Of a stretch of 54,181 nucleotides of DNA, positions 1-7,994 are shown in pieces; position 1 is the stretch's first letter, and the number at the start of each line of letters is the position of its first letter. Source of the DNA: Candidatus Lutacidiplasma silvani (lineage in GTDB: Archaea; Thermoplasmatota; Thermoplasmata; Lutacidiplasmatales; UBA184); assembly GCA_022750295.1 (NCBI GenBank), contig JAKIVZ010000014.1, positions 1 to 54,181 of the forward strand. Direction: 5' to 3'. Position numbers and translations under genes: made by a program. Below the pieces are notes generated by a model. That model made no database searches, was not told the origin of the DNA, and saw only the letters and a list, made by a program, of their open reading frames with translations.

Positions 1-30
1 GTTGACCTCGGGTTGCTTCGGGGCCTTCAT
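1..30 (-). CDS. eif2g: Translation initiation factor aIF2 gamma, N-terminal fragment
   Basis: Only the first ten codons lie in the window (MKAPKQPEVN, read leftward from an ATG at 30). The K-Q-P-E-V-N opening is the usual start of archaeal aIF2-gamma, just before its G1 GTP-binding loop. This GTPase carries initiator Met-tRNA to the small subunit. The ATG overlaps the TGA of the eS6 gene by 4 bp, so the two are probably co-translated; eS6 next to aIF2-gamma is a common archaeal arrangement. The call rests on ten residues plus context. Confidence 0.7.
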   Translation of the reverse strand, partial: MKAPKQPEVN

Positions 31-404
31 GACGCGCCGAGCAGCTCCGGGAGCGCCTTCGGCCCCTTCTGCTCGACGACGAGATTCACCTGAACGGTGT
101 CCTCGCTGATCGCGTTCCCCCGGAACGTCCGTCGCTTCCGCATCCCGTGCCGCGGCGCGTGGAACCCGAACCCTTCGCCCACGAACACGCGGGTCTGGCG
201 GGCCCCCGGCAAGTCCGGCCGGAGCGGGAATCCGCTCTTGTCGGTGCCGCCGCGGATGGTGAACGTGTAGCCGGCGAGGCCGAGCAGCTCGCCTCCGATC
301 GTCTCCCCGATGCGCTTCCCGAGGAAACCGGCCGACTGGGGGTCCCCGACGGTGCGGGCGTACGACATCGCCCGGTCGGAGATGACCAGCTTGAACTCGA
401 CCAT
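27..404 (-). CDS. rps6e: Ribosomal protein eS6
   Basis: 125 residues, the normal size for archaeal eS6, a small-subunit protein. The opening (MVEFKLVISD) and the central G-x-T-D-K-S-G-F-P segment followed by R-x-R-R-T-x-R-G-N are family hallmarks. It lacks the long C-terminal phosphorylated tail of eukaryotic S6. Its stop overlaps the start of aIF2-gamma. An AT-rich TATA-like box at 443-451 lies 43 nt upstream of the ATG and may be shared with the divergent peptidase gene. Confidence 0.95.
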   Translation of the reverse strand: MVEFKLVISDRAMSYARTVGDPQSAGFLGKRIGETIGGELLGLAGYTFTIRGGTDKSGFPLRPDLPGARQTRVFVGEGFGFHAPRHGMRKRRTFRGNAISEDTVQVNLVVEQKGPKALPELLGAS

Positions 405-442
405 GTGTCCTGAGGTGGGGCGAGCGCGCCAGTTTCACTCGG

Positions 443-451
443 TTTAAATAG
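443..451. promoter_or_regulatory. TATA-like box between eS6 and the prepilin peptidase
   Basis: tttaaatag stands out in a GC-rich spacer between divergent genes. It is centred 37 nt before the ATG at 484 (plus) and 43 nt before the ATG at 404 (minus), so it could serve either or both. No mapped transcription start supports it. Confidence 0.45.
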
Positions 452-483
452 GTAGCGGGGGCGTCGGAGCGCCCGGCCCTCCG

Positions 484-1383
484 ATGAATTTCGTCGACGT
501 CTCCGACGCCGCGATCGGCGTACTGATCGTCGGATTTCTCGTCGCGGCAGCGGTCGATCTGCGGACCCGGGAGGTCGACGACCGGATCTGGCTGGCCCTG
601 GGTCTCCTCGGCGGGGCGCTCCAGGCCATCGTCCTCGCGCCGGACGGCGTCGTCCCCGTCGCGGTCTGGGCCGTCGTCGTCGCCTTCGTCGTCCAGCACC
701 TCGTCCCGTGGGACGACGCCCTCGTCGAGGCCCACCCGTCCTGGCCGGGCGCAATCGAGATCGCGGCGTACATCGCGGTGGGGGCGCTCCTCGCCGTCGT
801 CTCCTGGCGGGACGGAATCGGGGGGTCGGGCCTCCCGACGGCCGCGATCGCCGCGTACGCGACCGTCCTCATCGCCCGTGCGTTGTTCGAGGCCAACCTC
901 CTGTACGGCGGGGCCGACGCGAAGGCGATCATGGTCGCCGGCGCCGTCGTTCCGTTCGACACGATGGTCGTCATGGCGCCCCACGCCGCCCTCGGGATCT
1001 TAGCGTTCTATCCGTTCGCCGTGACGGTACTGATGAACGGGGCGGTCGCGGCGGTCGCGATTCCCCTCGCGCTCTTCGCCCGAAACGCCCGCCATGGAGA
1101 CTGGAACGGCGCTCGAACGTTCACCGGCTATCCGCTCGCGGTCGACCAGTTGCCGGAGCGGTTCGTCTGGGTGACCGACCCAACGTTCCATCGGGACGAC
1201 GACGTCGAGACCGCGGATGACGACCGACGGCTTCGCGAACGGATCCGGGACGAGCTGAAGGCGAAGGGGGTCGCCGCCGTTTGGGTGACCCCCCAGATCC
1301 CATTCGTGGTCCTGCTGGCCGTGGGGGTCGTACTCGGGGTCGTCTTTGGCAATCTCCTCGCGGACGCGTTCTCGCTCCTCTAA
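484..1383 (+). CDS. Type IV prepilin/preflagellin peptidase (A24 family)
   Basis: 299 residues, polytopic membrane protein resembling FlaK/PibD aspartic peptidases, which cut the class III signal peptides of archaellins and pilins at the cytoplasmic membrane face. The two catalytic Asp motifs are visible: D25 in [13 protein letters not shown] and D145 in YGGADAK (the G-x-x-D motif). Hydrophobic helices occur at about 9-25, 40-70, 90-135 and 150-200, with a final one at about 272-295. A soluble acidic segment (about 215-265) precedes the last helix, and the protein is longer than FlaK (about 230). No pilin genes are seen nearby, so whether the substrate is a pilin or an archaellin is open. Confidence 0.85.
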   Translation: MNFVDVSDAAIGVLIVGFLVAAAVDLRTREVDDRIWLALGLLGGALQAIVLAPDGVVPVAVWAVVVAFVVQHLVPWDDALVEAHPSWPGAIEIAAYIAVGALLAVVSWRDGIGGSGLPTAAIAAYATVLIARALFEANLLYGGADAKAIMVAGAVVPFDTMVVMAPHAALGILAFYPFAVTVLMNGAVAAVAIPLALFARNARHGDWNGARTFTGYPLAVDQLPERFVWVTDPTFHRDDDVETADDDRRLRERIRDELKAKGVAAVWVTPQIPFVVLLAVGVVLGVVFGNLLADAFSLL

Positions 1384-1435
1384 CGTCGTCGCCGTCGCGC
1401 AAGGCTTTTCCCCGACGGCCGGCTCGGTACCCCGG

Positions 1436-1852
1436 ATGGCGGAACCTCGTGCCCCAACGCCGATCCGGGTCCTGATCGCGAAGCCGGGCCTCGACGGCCA
1501 CGACCGGGGCGCGAAGGTCGTCGCCCGGGCCCTCCGCGACGCCGGGATGGAGGTCATCTACGCGGGGCTTCGGCAGACCCCGGAGGAGATCGTCGAGTCG
1601 GCGATCGAGGAGGACGTCGACCTGATCGGTCTCTCGTGCCTCTCGGGGGCTCACATGGCCCTGTTCCCGCGAGTCCTCAAGCTCCTCAAGACCCGCAAGG
1701 TCCGCGACGTCCCCGTGTTCGCCGGCGGGATCATCCCCGACGACGACGCGAAGCGTCTCCGTCGGATCGGCATCAAGGCGGTCTTCGGACCCGGGACCAC
1801 GCTCGAGGAGATCGTCCGGACCGCCCGAGGGATCGCTCGTCATCGGACATGA
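1436..1852 (+). CDS. Methylmalonyl-CoA mutase, cobalamin-binding small subunit
   Basis: 138 residues from the ATG at 1436. An upstream in-frame start at 1346 would add 30 residues of non-conserved sequence overlapping the previous gene, so I reject it. It is the stand-alone B12-binding domain of methylmalonyl-CoA mutase (methylmalonyl-CoA to succinyl-CoA). The base-off cobalamin motif D-x-H-x-x-G is present as DGHDRG with H22 as the lower cobalt ligand, followed by GLSCLSGAH and the [10 protein letters not shown] loop. The catalytic large subunit is not in the window. The stop overlaps the meaB start by 4 bp. Confidence 0.93.
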   Translation: MAEPRAPTPIRVLIAKPGLDGHDRGAKVVARALRDAGMEVIYAGLRQTPEEIVESAIEEDVDLIGLSCLSGAHMALFPRVLKLLKTRKVRDVPVFAGGIIPDDDAKRLRRIGIKAVFGPGTTLEEIVRTARGIARHRT

Positions 1853-2835
1853 CCGTCCCCCGCGCCCTCCCCGCCGAAGCGCGGGCGGTCGTCCGCGGGG
1901 ACCGCCGGGCGCTCGCCCAACTGATCACGCGCATCGAGAGTCGGGACCCCAGCGTCGCCCCGATCCTCCGCGCCCTCCACCCCCGGACGGGGCATGCGAC
2001 CGTCGTCGGGTTGACGGGACCGCTCGGGGTCGGCAAGTCGTCGCTCGTCAACGTCCTCCTCGCGCACCTCCGGTCGCTCGGCAAGACCGTCGCCGTCGTC
2101 GCGGTCGACCCGTCGAGCCCGTTCACCGGGGGGTCGGTCCTCGGCGACCGGATCCGGCTCGAGCGCGACCCAGGCGACGCGGGGGTGTTCATCCGCTCGA
2201 TGGCGAGCCGCGGCCGCGCCGGCGGGGTCGCCACGGCCACCCGGGAGGTCGTCCGTCTCCTCGATGCGGCCCACTACGACGTCGTCCTCGTGGAGACGGT
2301 GGGCAGCGGCCAGGTCGACATCGAGATCCGGGACGTGGCGTCGACGAGCGTCGTGGTCCTCGTCCCCCACCTCGGCGATGAGGTCCAGACCCTGAAGGCC
2401 GGTCTCTTCGAAATCGCCGACGTCTTCTGCGTCAACAAGTCCGACCTGCCGGGCGCCGACGCGGCGGCGAAGGACCTCTCGGAGCTGGCGGGGCTCGGCG
2501 CGGCCCGGGACGGATGGCGGCCGGTCGTCGTCTCGGCGAGCGCCCGCGACAAGACCGGGGTGACCGAACTCTGGACCGCCATCGAGGCCCACGAGGCGTT
2601 CCTCGATGCCGAACCCGGCCGGCGGGCCGAGGCGGACCGGCGCCGGATCGCGAACGAGCTCGTCGAACTCGTGCGGGACCGCGTCGCCCGCGAGGCGGCC
2701 GAACGGTTGCAGGCGGACCCATCCCATGGGAAGCTCCTCGACGAGGTCGCCGAGCGCCGGCTCGACCCGCGCACCGCCGCCGACCGGATCTACGAGCGGA
2801 CCCACGGGTCGTCGTCCAGAACGCGCCGTCGATGA
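1849..2835 (+). CDS. meaB: MeaB/ArgK-type GTPase, methylmalonyl-CoA mutase chaperone
   Basis: 328 residues. This G3E-family GTPase protects methylmalonyl-CoA mutase and gates loading of adenosylcobalamin. The Walker A loop is GPLGVGKSS (about 57-65), with [15 protein letters not shown], the VETVGSGQ switch region and the NKSD guanine-specificity motif. A C-terminal dimerisation arm (about 260-328) is typical of MeaB. It overlaps the mutase subunit (ATGA at 1849) and the following methyltransferase (ATGA at 2832), so the three genes form one translationally coupled operon. Confidence 0.95.
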   Translation: MTVPRALPAEARAVVRGDRRALAQLITRIESRDPSVAPILRALHPRTGHATVVGLTGPLGVGKSSLVNVLLAHLRSLGKTVAVVAVDPSSPFTGGSVLGDRIRLERDPGDAGVFIRSMASRGRAGGVATATREVVRLLDAAHYDVVLVETVGSGQVDIEIRDVASTSVVVLVPHLGDEVQTLKAGLFEIADVFCVNKSDLPGADAAAKDLSELAGLGAARDGWRPVVVSASARDKTGVTELWTAIEAHEAFLDAEPGRRAEADRRRIANELVELVRDRVAREAAERLQADPSHGKLLDEVAERRLDPRTAADRIYERTHGSSSRTRRR

Positions 2836-3356
2836 GCGAACTCCTCCTCGTCGCCGGGGTCTTCACCGCGATCGCGTTCGCGGCCGCGTACTTCGTCTTC
2901 GCGTCGTTCGTGTACGGGGCGGGGTACCAACCGACCCCTCGCCGGGTCGTCGAATCGATGCTCACGAAGGCCGACGTGGGGCCGAACGACGTCGTGTACG
3001 ACCTCGGGGCCGGGACCGGCGCCATCGTCTTCCGGGCCGCCCGCGAGCGGGGCGCCACCGTGGTCGGCGTCGAGGTGGAGCCGCTTCGGATCGCCATTCT
3101 TCGTTTCCGCCGGCGATTCGGCGGCCCTCGGGAGCGGGTCACGATCCGGTGGGGGAACCTCTTCGACCTCGACTTCCGCCCCGCGACGGTGGTGGCCGTC
3201 TTCCTCTGGCCGGCGGCGATGGACCGCCTGAAGCCGCTCCTGGAAGCCCAACTCCGCCCGGGGAGCCGGGTCGTGAGCCACTGGCACCCCGTCCCGGGGT
3301 GGGAGCCGGTGGCCCAGGACGTCGGGAACCGGGTGTACCTGTACCGCCGGCCTTAG
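2832..3356 (+). CDS. Membrane-anchored class I SAM-dependent methyltransferase
   Basis: 174 residues. One N-terminal membrane helix (about 3-28) is followed by a Rossmann methyltransferase domain with motif I DLGAGTGAIVF (about 62-72) and the acidic end of strand 2 (VGVEVEP). The layout, helix then short methyltransferase with an F-x-W-P motif near 130, resembles the FAM173/ATPSC-KMT lysine methyltransferase group; the substrate is unknown. It is third in the mutase/MeaB operon (4 bp overlap), but a functional link to that pathway is only inference. Its stop overlaps the convergent 38-residue microprotein gene. Confidence 0.8.
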   Translation: MSELLLVAGVFTAIAFAAAYFVFASFVYGAGYQPTPRRVVESMLTKADVGPNDVVYDLGAGTGAIVFRAARERGATVVGVEVEPLRIAILRFRRRFGGPRERVTIRWGNLFDLDFRPATVVAVFLWPAAMDRLKPLLEAQLRPGSRVVSHWHPVPGWEPVAQDVGNRVYLYRRP

Positions 3357-3469
3357 CCGTGGAAGTAGATCCAGAACGAACCGGCGACGGCGAAGACGAC
3401 CAGGACGACGACGAGTCCGGCGATCCACCCAGCGTTCGGACTCTCGTCCGCGCGATACGTGGTGTTCAC
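3353..3469 (-). CDS. 38-residue single-span membrane microprotein
   Basis: GTG start at 3469, TAA at 3353-3355. The product has a polar N-terminus (MNTTYRADESPNAG), one strongly hydrophobic helix (about 15-34, W-I-A-G-L then a V/L/F run) and a short F-x-W-I-Y-F-H-G end. A TATA-like box (3501-3509) sits about 36 nt upstream, inside the spacer after the sulfocyanin stop. It lies directly downstream of sulfocyanin on the same strand, so a small subunit of the same respiratory complex is possible but unproven. It is shorter than usual annotation cutoffs. Confidence 0.55.
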   Translation of the reverse strand: MNTTYRADESPNAGWIAGLVVVLVVFAVAGSFWIYFHG

Positions 3470-3500
3470 GGTCCGTCCTCCCCCACCGAGTTCCGCCCGG

Positions 3501-3509
3501 CTTTATCTC
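3501..3509 (-). promoter_or_regulatory. TATA-like box for the 38-residue protein
   Basis: GAGATAAAG on the minus strand, centred about 36 nt from the GTG at 3469, in the short spacer after the sulfocyanin stop codon. It is the only AT-rich stretch there. Confidence 0.4.
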
Positions 3510-3512
3510 GCG

Positions 3513-4166
3513 CTAGTCCGAACGAACGGACGCGAGCGGTTCGGCCGAGCCGGTCGGAAGGGGCCCAAGCCGCGGGGCCCCGGTGGTCGCCGGCGCGGTC
3601 GTGACGTTGAACCAGCCCCACATTCCCGCGGCGTAGTGCCCGGGCATCTCGCAGATGTACTGGTAGGTTCCCGCCACGCCCGCGACGAAGTGGAAGGTCG
3701 TCATGTTCCCCGGCGCGATCCCCATGAACCGCTCGGCTCCGGTCATCCCGGCCCCGGCGAAGGCGGGGGTCGACATCGCCTTCGACGCGTTGGAGGCGTT
3801 CACGAGCACCCAGGTGTGGTTGGAACCCGCGTCACCCGCGACGTAGAACCGAACCGTGATCGAACTCCCCGCGACCACGGCCACACACGGTCCGGGGCTC
3901 GTGGCATTGAACGTGTACGTCCCCCCGAGACCGGCGACGAACGAGAACGTGAAGTTCCCCATCCGGTCGCGGCCCTCGCAGGCGGCGAGACCGGTCGGGG
4001 CCGGGCTCGGCCCGCTCCCCGTGTGGGCCCCGGGAATGCCGCTGCCCAAGTCGCCCGCGAGGCCGAGATAGAGCACCGCGCCCCCCAGGATCGCCGCGAG
4101 CGCGAACGCTCCCACGATGAAGGCGGTCGGGGAGGCGGGCGCGGTGGAGTCCGCAGCGGTGGCCAT
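3513..4166 (-). CDS. Sulfocyanin-like blue copper protein (cupredoxin)
   Basis: 217 residues from the ATG at 4166; the longer frame to 4307 adds 47 non-conserved residues. The layout is a short cytoplasmic N-terminus, a membrane anchor (about 14-37), a Ser/Pro/Gly linker and a cupredoxin domain facing outside. Type 1 copper ligands are visible: H117 (SNHTWV) and the C-x4-H-x4-M loop with C172, H177 and M182 (ICEMPGHYAAGMWG), the sulfocyanin/rusticyanin spacing. Sulfocyanins shuttle electrons to terminal oxidases in acidophilic archaea, which suggests aerobic respiration here. No oxidase subunit is in the window. Confidence 0.88.
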   Translation of the reverse strand: MATAADSTAPASPTAFIVGAFALAAILGGAVLYLGLAGDLGSGIPGAHTGSGPSPAPTGLAACEGRDRMGNFTFSFVAGLGGTYTFNATSPGPCVAVVAGSSITVRFYVAGDAGSNHTWVLVNASNASKAMSTPAFAGAGMTGAERFMGIAPGNMTTFHFVAGVAGTYQYICEMPGHYAAGMWGWFNVTTAPATTGAPRLGPLPTGSAEPLASVRSD

Positions 4167-4357
4167 ACGGTGCGCAGATGGGCCGGGGTTCTTGTCCCTG
4201 CTGTCCTTTCGCGTCGGACCGTCCGTCGGCCCGTTCGGGGGCGGAGCCAGCGGCTCGTGCGACCGCCGACGCACCTCCGTATTCCCTGTGGCAACGAATC
4301 GCAACAACGCTCTAGTAGGGCCAGTCCTACGTTCCCCCCGGCGAGGGATCCGGCGAG

Positions 4358-5227
4358 ATGGAGTACGAGGAGCTCGTGGGCTCGGTCGCCCGGTTCGGTC
4401 TCTCCGACCGGGAGGCGAGGCTCTACCTTGCGTTGCTTCGGAAAGGGCGCGCGACCGCCCGGGAGCTGGCCCACGAGACGGGCCTCGACCGGGTCCTCGG
4501 GTACCGGATGCTCGACGCGCTCCGGATCCGGGGCGTGGTCGAAGTGACGGCCGAACGGCCTCGAAAGTATGCGGCGGTCCCGCCCCGGGCGCTCTTCGAG
4601 CGGTCGCTCCGGGAGCGCGCGACCCTCCTTCAGCAGGACGAGGTCCTCGCCACCACCCTCGCGGAATCGCTGCCCACCCTCGTCCGCGAGGTCGACGACG
4701 CGGCCCCCAAGTTCCAGGTCCTCCAGGGGACCCCGACCATTTTCGCGTACCTACGGGAGATGCTCCGCCGGGGCCAGGAAGAGGTCTGCGCGATGGTGAC
4801 CCATCGGGCGCTCCGCGGCTCGGTCGACTATGGGCTCCCGGTCGAACTTCCCCGGCTCCTGAAGGGCGGGGGTCGATTCCGCCTGGTCGTCGAGTCGGAC
4901 CCGCGGGTCCGGCGCCTCGTCGACCGGTTCGCCCGAATCTCCCGCCGCTACCCGCTCGCCGAGCTTCGGCAACTTTCCCCCCAACCGACCCGGCTGACGA
5001 TCGTCGACCGGGCCGAGGCGATGCTCTTCCTGGTTCCCGAGGCGCGATCCGGCCAGCTCGAGGAGCTCGCCGTGTGGACCGACAACCCCGCGTTCGTCCT
5101 CGGCCAGCTCCACTACTTCAACGTGGTCTGGGACGGGGCGGGGTCCGCTTCGCTCCGACCGCCCCCGATGGCGGTGGTCCGGCCCGGTGGCGGCGCCCGC
5201 GTCCACCGTTCGTCTCGAAAAGTTTAA
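4358..5227 (+). CDS. TrmB-family transcriptional regulator
   Basis: 289 residues. The N-terminal winged helix (about 1-70: FGLSDREARLYLALLRKGRATARELAHETGL) is the TrmB signature. A short coiled linker (about 80-105) and a C-terminal ligand-sensing domain (about 110-270) follow. TrmB proteins often regulate sugar uptake or metabolism, but the ligand here cannot be read from sequence. It lies 23 bp before the aquaporin gene, whose TATA box overlaps this stop codon, so the genes are adjacent but separately promoted. Confidence 0.85.
   Translation: MEYEELVGSVARFGLSDREARLYLALLRKGRATARELAHETGLDRVLGYRMLDALRIRGVVEVTAERPRKYAAVPPRALFERSLRERATLLQQDEVLATTLAESLPTLVREVDDAAPKFQVLQGTPTIFAYLREMLRRGQEEVCAMVTHRALRGSVDYGLPVELPRLLKGGGRFRLVVESDPRVRRLVDRFARISRRYPLAELRQLSPQPTRLTIVDRAEAMLFLVPEARSGQLEELAVWTDNPAFVLGQLHYFNVVWDGAGSASLRPPPMAVVRPGGGARVHRSSRKV
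5218..5227 (+). promoter_or_regulatory. TATA box for aquaporin gene
   Basis: aaaagtttaa overlaps the stop of the TrmB gene and is centred about 26-28 nt before the ATG at 5251, which implies a leaderless aquaporin mRNA. Confidence 0.6.
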
Positions 5228-5250
5228 CCCCGCGACCCAATACGCCGACG

Positions 5251-5997
5251 ATGGCGTGGTCCCGTCCTCAGAAGTACCTGGCCGAATTCTTGGGAACGTT
5301 CGCCCTCCTTCTCCTCGGCGGCGGCTCCGCGGTGTTCAGCCTCGGCGACCTGGGGAACGCCCGGGTCGTCCTCGTCTCGCTCGCGTTCGGCGGAGTCATC
5401 GTCGGCGCGGTCTACGCGTTCGGAGACGTCTCGGGGGGCCACTTCAACCCGGCCGTCACCCTGTCGATGGCGCTCTCCCGGCGGATGCCGCTCGGGGACG
5501 TCGTCCCATACCTGGTCGCCCAGATCGTCGGCGGCATTGTCGGGATCCTGGTCGTCTTCGGCGTCGCCCACGGCTCACCGGGTGCGTTCTCTCTGGCCCA
5601 GGGGGCGGCGCTCGGCTCCCAGTGCTACTCGGGCAACGGCGCCCCGCTCGGCTGCGGGTTCTCGGTCGGCTCGGTCTTCCTCCTCGAGCTCGCGCTCACG
5701 TTCGTGTTCGTCCTGGTGATCCAGTTCGTCACCCGCTCGGAGAACGGGTCGAAGAATCTCGCGCCGCTCGCGATCGGCATCACCCTGATGGTCGCCAACC
5801 TGGTCGCGATCAACGTCGACGGCGCCTCGATCAACCCGGTCCGCAGCTTCTCCCCGGCGCTCGTGTCGCTCTACTGGTCGAACGCCACGTGGGCGATCCA
5901 GCAGTCGTGGCTGTTCTGGGTCGCGCCGGTCCTCGGCGGGCTCCTCGCCTCGGTCGTCGAGATGTGGTTCCGACCGAGCGGCCACTCTTCGTCGTAG
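5251..5997 (+). CDS. Aquaporin / MIP-family channel
   Basis: 248 residues, six membrane helices plus two half-helices. The first pore motif is normal (GGHFNPAVT). The second reads SINPVRSFSPA, so the usual NPA is NPV. Such channels pass water or small neutral solutes across the cytoplasmic membrane. The loop GSQCYSGNGAPLGCG (about 128-143) carries two Cys that could form a disulfide on the outer face. The ATG at 5251 is preferred because the TATA box fits a leaderless start there. Confidence 0.93.
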   Translation: MAWSRPQKYLAEFLGTFALLLLGGGSAVFSLGDLGNARVVLVSLAFGGVIVGAVYAFGDVSGGHFNPAVTLSMALSRRMPLGDVVPYLVAQIVGGIVGILVVFGVAHGSPGAFSLAQGAALGSQCYSGNGAPLGCGFSVGSVFLLELALTFVFVLVIQFVTRSENGSKNLAPLAIGITLMVANLVAINVDGASINPVRSFSPALVSLYWSNATWAIQQSWLFWVAPVLGGLLASVVEMWFRPSGHSSS

Positions 5998-6054
5998 GGG
6001 AGGCGGGGGCCCCGTCCGGAGTCCGGACGGGAACGGCGCAGTGGGCCGAGCGGC

Positions 6055-6909
6055 CTACTCGTCCGAGGCGGCCGGCTTCTCGGCCTTCGCCGGATGGGCG
6101 TGCGCGTGGGTGTGGCCGCCCGACTTCGCCGTTGCGGCCTTCTCGGCCTCGGCGATGTCCTTGACCTTCTCCTTCGCGGGGGTCGGGGTGACGTACTCCT
6201 CGACCACGCGAATCGACTTCGGCTTCAGATGGGTGCGGATGCGGTCGATGACGCGCGGCTTCGCCGCCATCCATCCGAAATCGAACTTCGAACGTTCGGG
6301 CACGTGGATCGTGACCACGCCGTCGGCGTGCTCGACCTGGAACTCCTTCGAGCGTCCGTACCCGAGCTCGATGAGCGCCTTCGCCTGCTCGTCGGGGGCG
6401 CTGACGCGCTCGACGACCCGGAACTTGGCGTGGACCTTGCGGCCCGAGAACGGAGGGTTGAAGTCGACGCGCACCCGGGCGGCCGTGAGGGAGACGACCC
6501 GTCCGCGCCGGCCGCCGATCGTGAGGACGGTGCCGACGTTGAGCTCCGCGTCGTCCCGCCGCATCTCGGGGAGACGACCGACCTCGTGCATGCTGAACAG
6601 CTCGATCAACTTCGGGTCTTTCTCGCCGAACGCCTCGGCCGGGGCAAAGTCCCGCTCGATCTCCTCGCCGACCTTCGCCCCCGCGATCGCCGCCTCGATC
6701 CCGCTCGGGAAGTCGTCCCCGCCGATCAGGTGGGCCCGCGGCTCGAACGTCGTGCCGTCGGGAACCGGAACGTTCGCCTCGCGCGCCACGTCCGCCTTCG
6801 TCGTATCGATGAGTTCGGTGCGGCCGCCGGCCTCGGACCAGAGTTCGTACTCGAGCAGGACGATCTCGCCGTCCTTCACCGGAGCCTTGTCGTCGGCGTG
6901 GCTCGTCAT
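6055..6909 (-). CDS. FKBP-type peptidyl-prolyl isomerase with histidine-rich tail
   Basis: 284 residues, the long archaeal SlyD-like type. The FKBP core (about 10-150: KDGEIVLLEYELW ... HLIGGDDFPSGIEAAIAGAKVGEE) holds an IF (insert-in-flap) chaperone segment, and a further alpha/beta domain (about 165-245) is typical of archaeal long FKBPs. The end (GGHTHAHAHPAK) is His-rich, like the metal-binding tail of SlyD. It probably acts as a cytoplasmic folding chaperone. A TATA-like box (6934-6943) lies 29 nt before the ATG. Confidence 0.9.
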   Translation of the reverse strand: MTSHADDKAPVKDGEIVLLEYELWSEAGGRTELIDTTKADVAREANVPVPDGTTFEPRAHLIGGDDFPSGIEAAIAGAKVGEEIERDFAPAEAFGEKDPKLIELFSMHEVGRLPEMRRDDAELNVGTVLTIGGRRGRVVSLTAARVRVDFNPPFSGRKVHAKFRVVERVSAPDEQAKALIELGYGRSKEFQVEHADGVVTIHVPERSKFDFGWMAAKPRVIDRIRTHLKPKSIRVVEEYVTPTPAKEKVKDIAEAEKAATAKSGGHTHAHAHPAKAEKPAASDE

Positions 6910-6933
6910 ATGGCGCCGCCGAGAGTCGACCCC

Positions 6934-6943
6934 GCTTAAGGTT
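6934..6943 (-). promoter_or_regulatory. TATA-like box for FKBP gene
   Basis: AACCTTAAGC on the minus strand, centred about 29 nt upstream of the ATG at 6909 and overlapping the end of the glycosyltransferase gene. It implies a very short or absent leader. Confidence 0.45.
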
Positions 6944-7994
6944 TGCCCGGATGCGCTCCGTCGGAGCCCCGTCGACCGCTCCACCCGTACGTCAGGAACC
7001 CCCGGAACGCCCCGTAGAGGGTCGCCCACCGGCGGGGGATCTCCAGCGCGCGGTACCGGAGCCCGGGGTAGCGGGCGTCCTCCCGAAGGCCGGTGATCGT
7101 GAGCCAGAGAGCGAGGAATCCGAGGCCCCCCACCCCCACGAGGGCCACGACCGCACCCGCGAATCGGGTCACCGGGTCGACGAGGAGGAGCGCTCCGACG
7201 ACGGCCAGGACCGGCAGGGCGACGTACGGGAAGACACGGCCGCCCGTCGCCTCGTAGGTCGTCCCGCGGCGGCGCCACACGACGTACCCACCCTCGGCGT
7301 AGATCCGCTGCTTCCGCAACAGGGCGGGCACCGAGAGTTCGGAGAAGTCGTGATGGACCCAGGCGTCCGGCACGTACACGCCCCGGAACCCGGCCTTCAG
7401 GATCCGGTCGGCGATCTCCTGGTCCTCGCTCGCCGCTTTCCGGTAGAGCGTGGTGTCGAGCGGTCCCACCCGGTCGAGGGCCGCCTTGCGGAACGCCGAG
7501 TTTCCCATCGGGAGGGCGTGGGGCGAGTGGCGGGCCACCGTCTCGTAGAACCGTTGGAGGTAGCCGTCGTAGTACCGGGCCCCCACGGTCCGGACCGTCC
7601 CGGGCCGGCCGGGCGTCGGGCCCCCGGCGAAGCCGACCGTGAGGTCGGAGAACGGGACGAGGAGGGCGGCGAGCCACCCTGGGGGGGCGACCTCATCGGC
7701 GTCCAGGAAGGCGACGACCTCCCCCGTCGCGGCCGCGATCGCGATGTTGCGGCTCTCGGGGATGTTCCCCGGGGCGTACAAGTACCGAACCCGCGGGTCC
7801 TGCGCATGGAATCGCTCGGTGATCGTCCGGACGACGTCGGTGATGCCGCCGTCGTCCACCAGGACCTCGTCGGGGAGCCGGGTCTGCGCGAGCAGGCTCG
7901 CGAGCGTCTCGGCGACGCGCGGGTCCTTCAGGACCGTGACGACGACGGTCACCCGGAGGGACCGCGCGGGTCCGGCGTCAGGCGACGCGGCCAC
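6936..7994 (-). CDS. Family 2 glycosyltransferase with membrane helices
   Basis: 352 residues. The N-terminal GT-A fold has VTVVVTVLKDPRVAETLASLLAQT, the metal/nucleotide-sugar motif FLDADE (about 96-101) and an acceptor-side D-Q-E motif (ASEDQEIADRIL). Two hydrophobic helices follow (about 258-278 and 284-305), which anchors the enzyme in the membrane with a cytoplasmic catalytic domain. It overlaps the epimerase gene by 17 bp, suggesting one operon for sugar nucleotide supply and glycan transfer. Donor and acceptor are unknown. Confidence 0.85.
   Translation of the reverse strand: MAASPDAGPARSLRVTVVVTVLKDPRVAETLASLLAQTRLPDEVLVDDGGITDVVRTITERFHAQDPRVRYLYAPGNIPESRNIAIAAATGEVVAFLDADEVAPPGWLAALLVPFSDLTVGFAGGPTPGRPGTVRTVGARYYDGYLQRFYETVARHSPHALPMGNSAFRKAALDRVGPLDTTLYRKAASEDQEIADRILKAGFRGVYVPDAWVHHDFSELSVPALLRKQRIYAEGGYVVWRRRGTTYEATGGRVFPYVALPVLAVVGALLLVDPVTRFAGAVVALVGVGGLGFLALWLTITGLREDARYPGLRYRALEIPRRWATLYGAFRGFLTYGWSGRRGSDGAHPGKP

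Noticed and set aside
4117-5250. Long plus-strand frame running through the TrmB gene into the aquaporin
   Set aside because: It is an open shadow frame of high-GC DNA; the aquaporin starts at the ATG at 5251 with its own TATA box.
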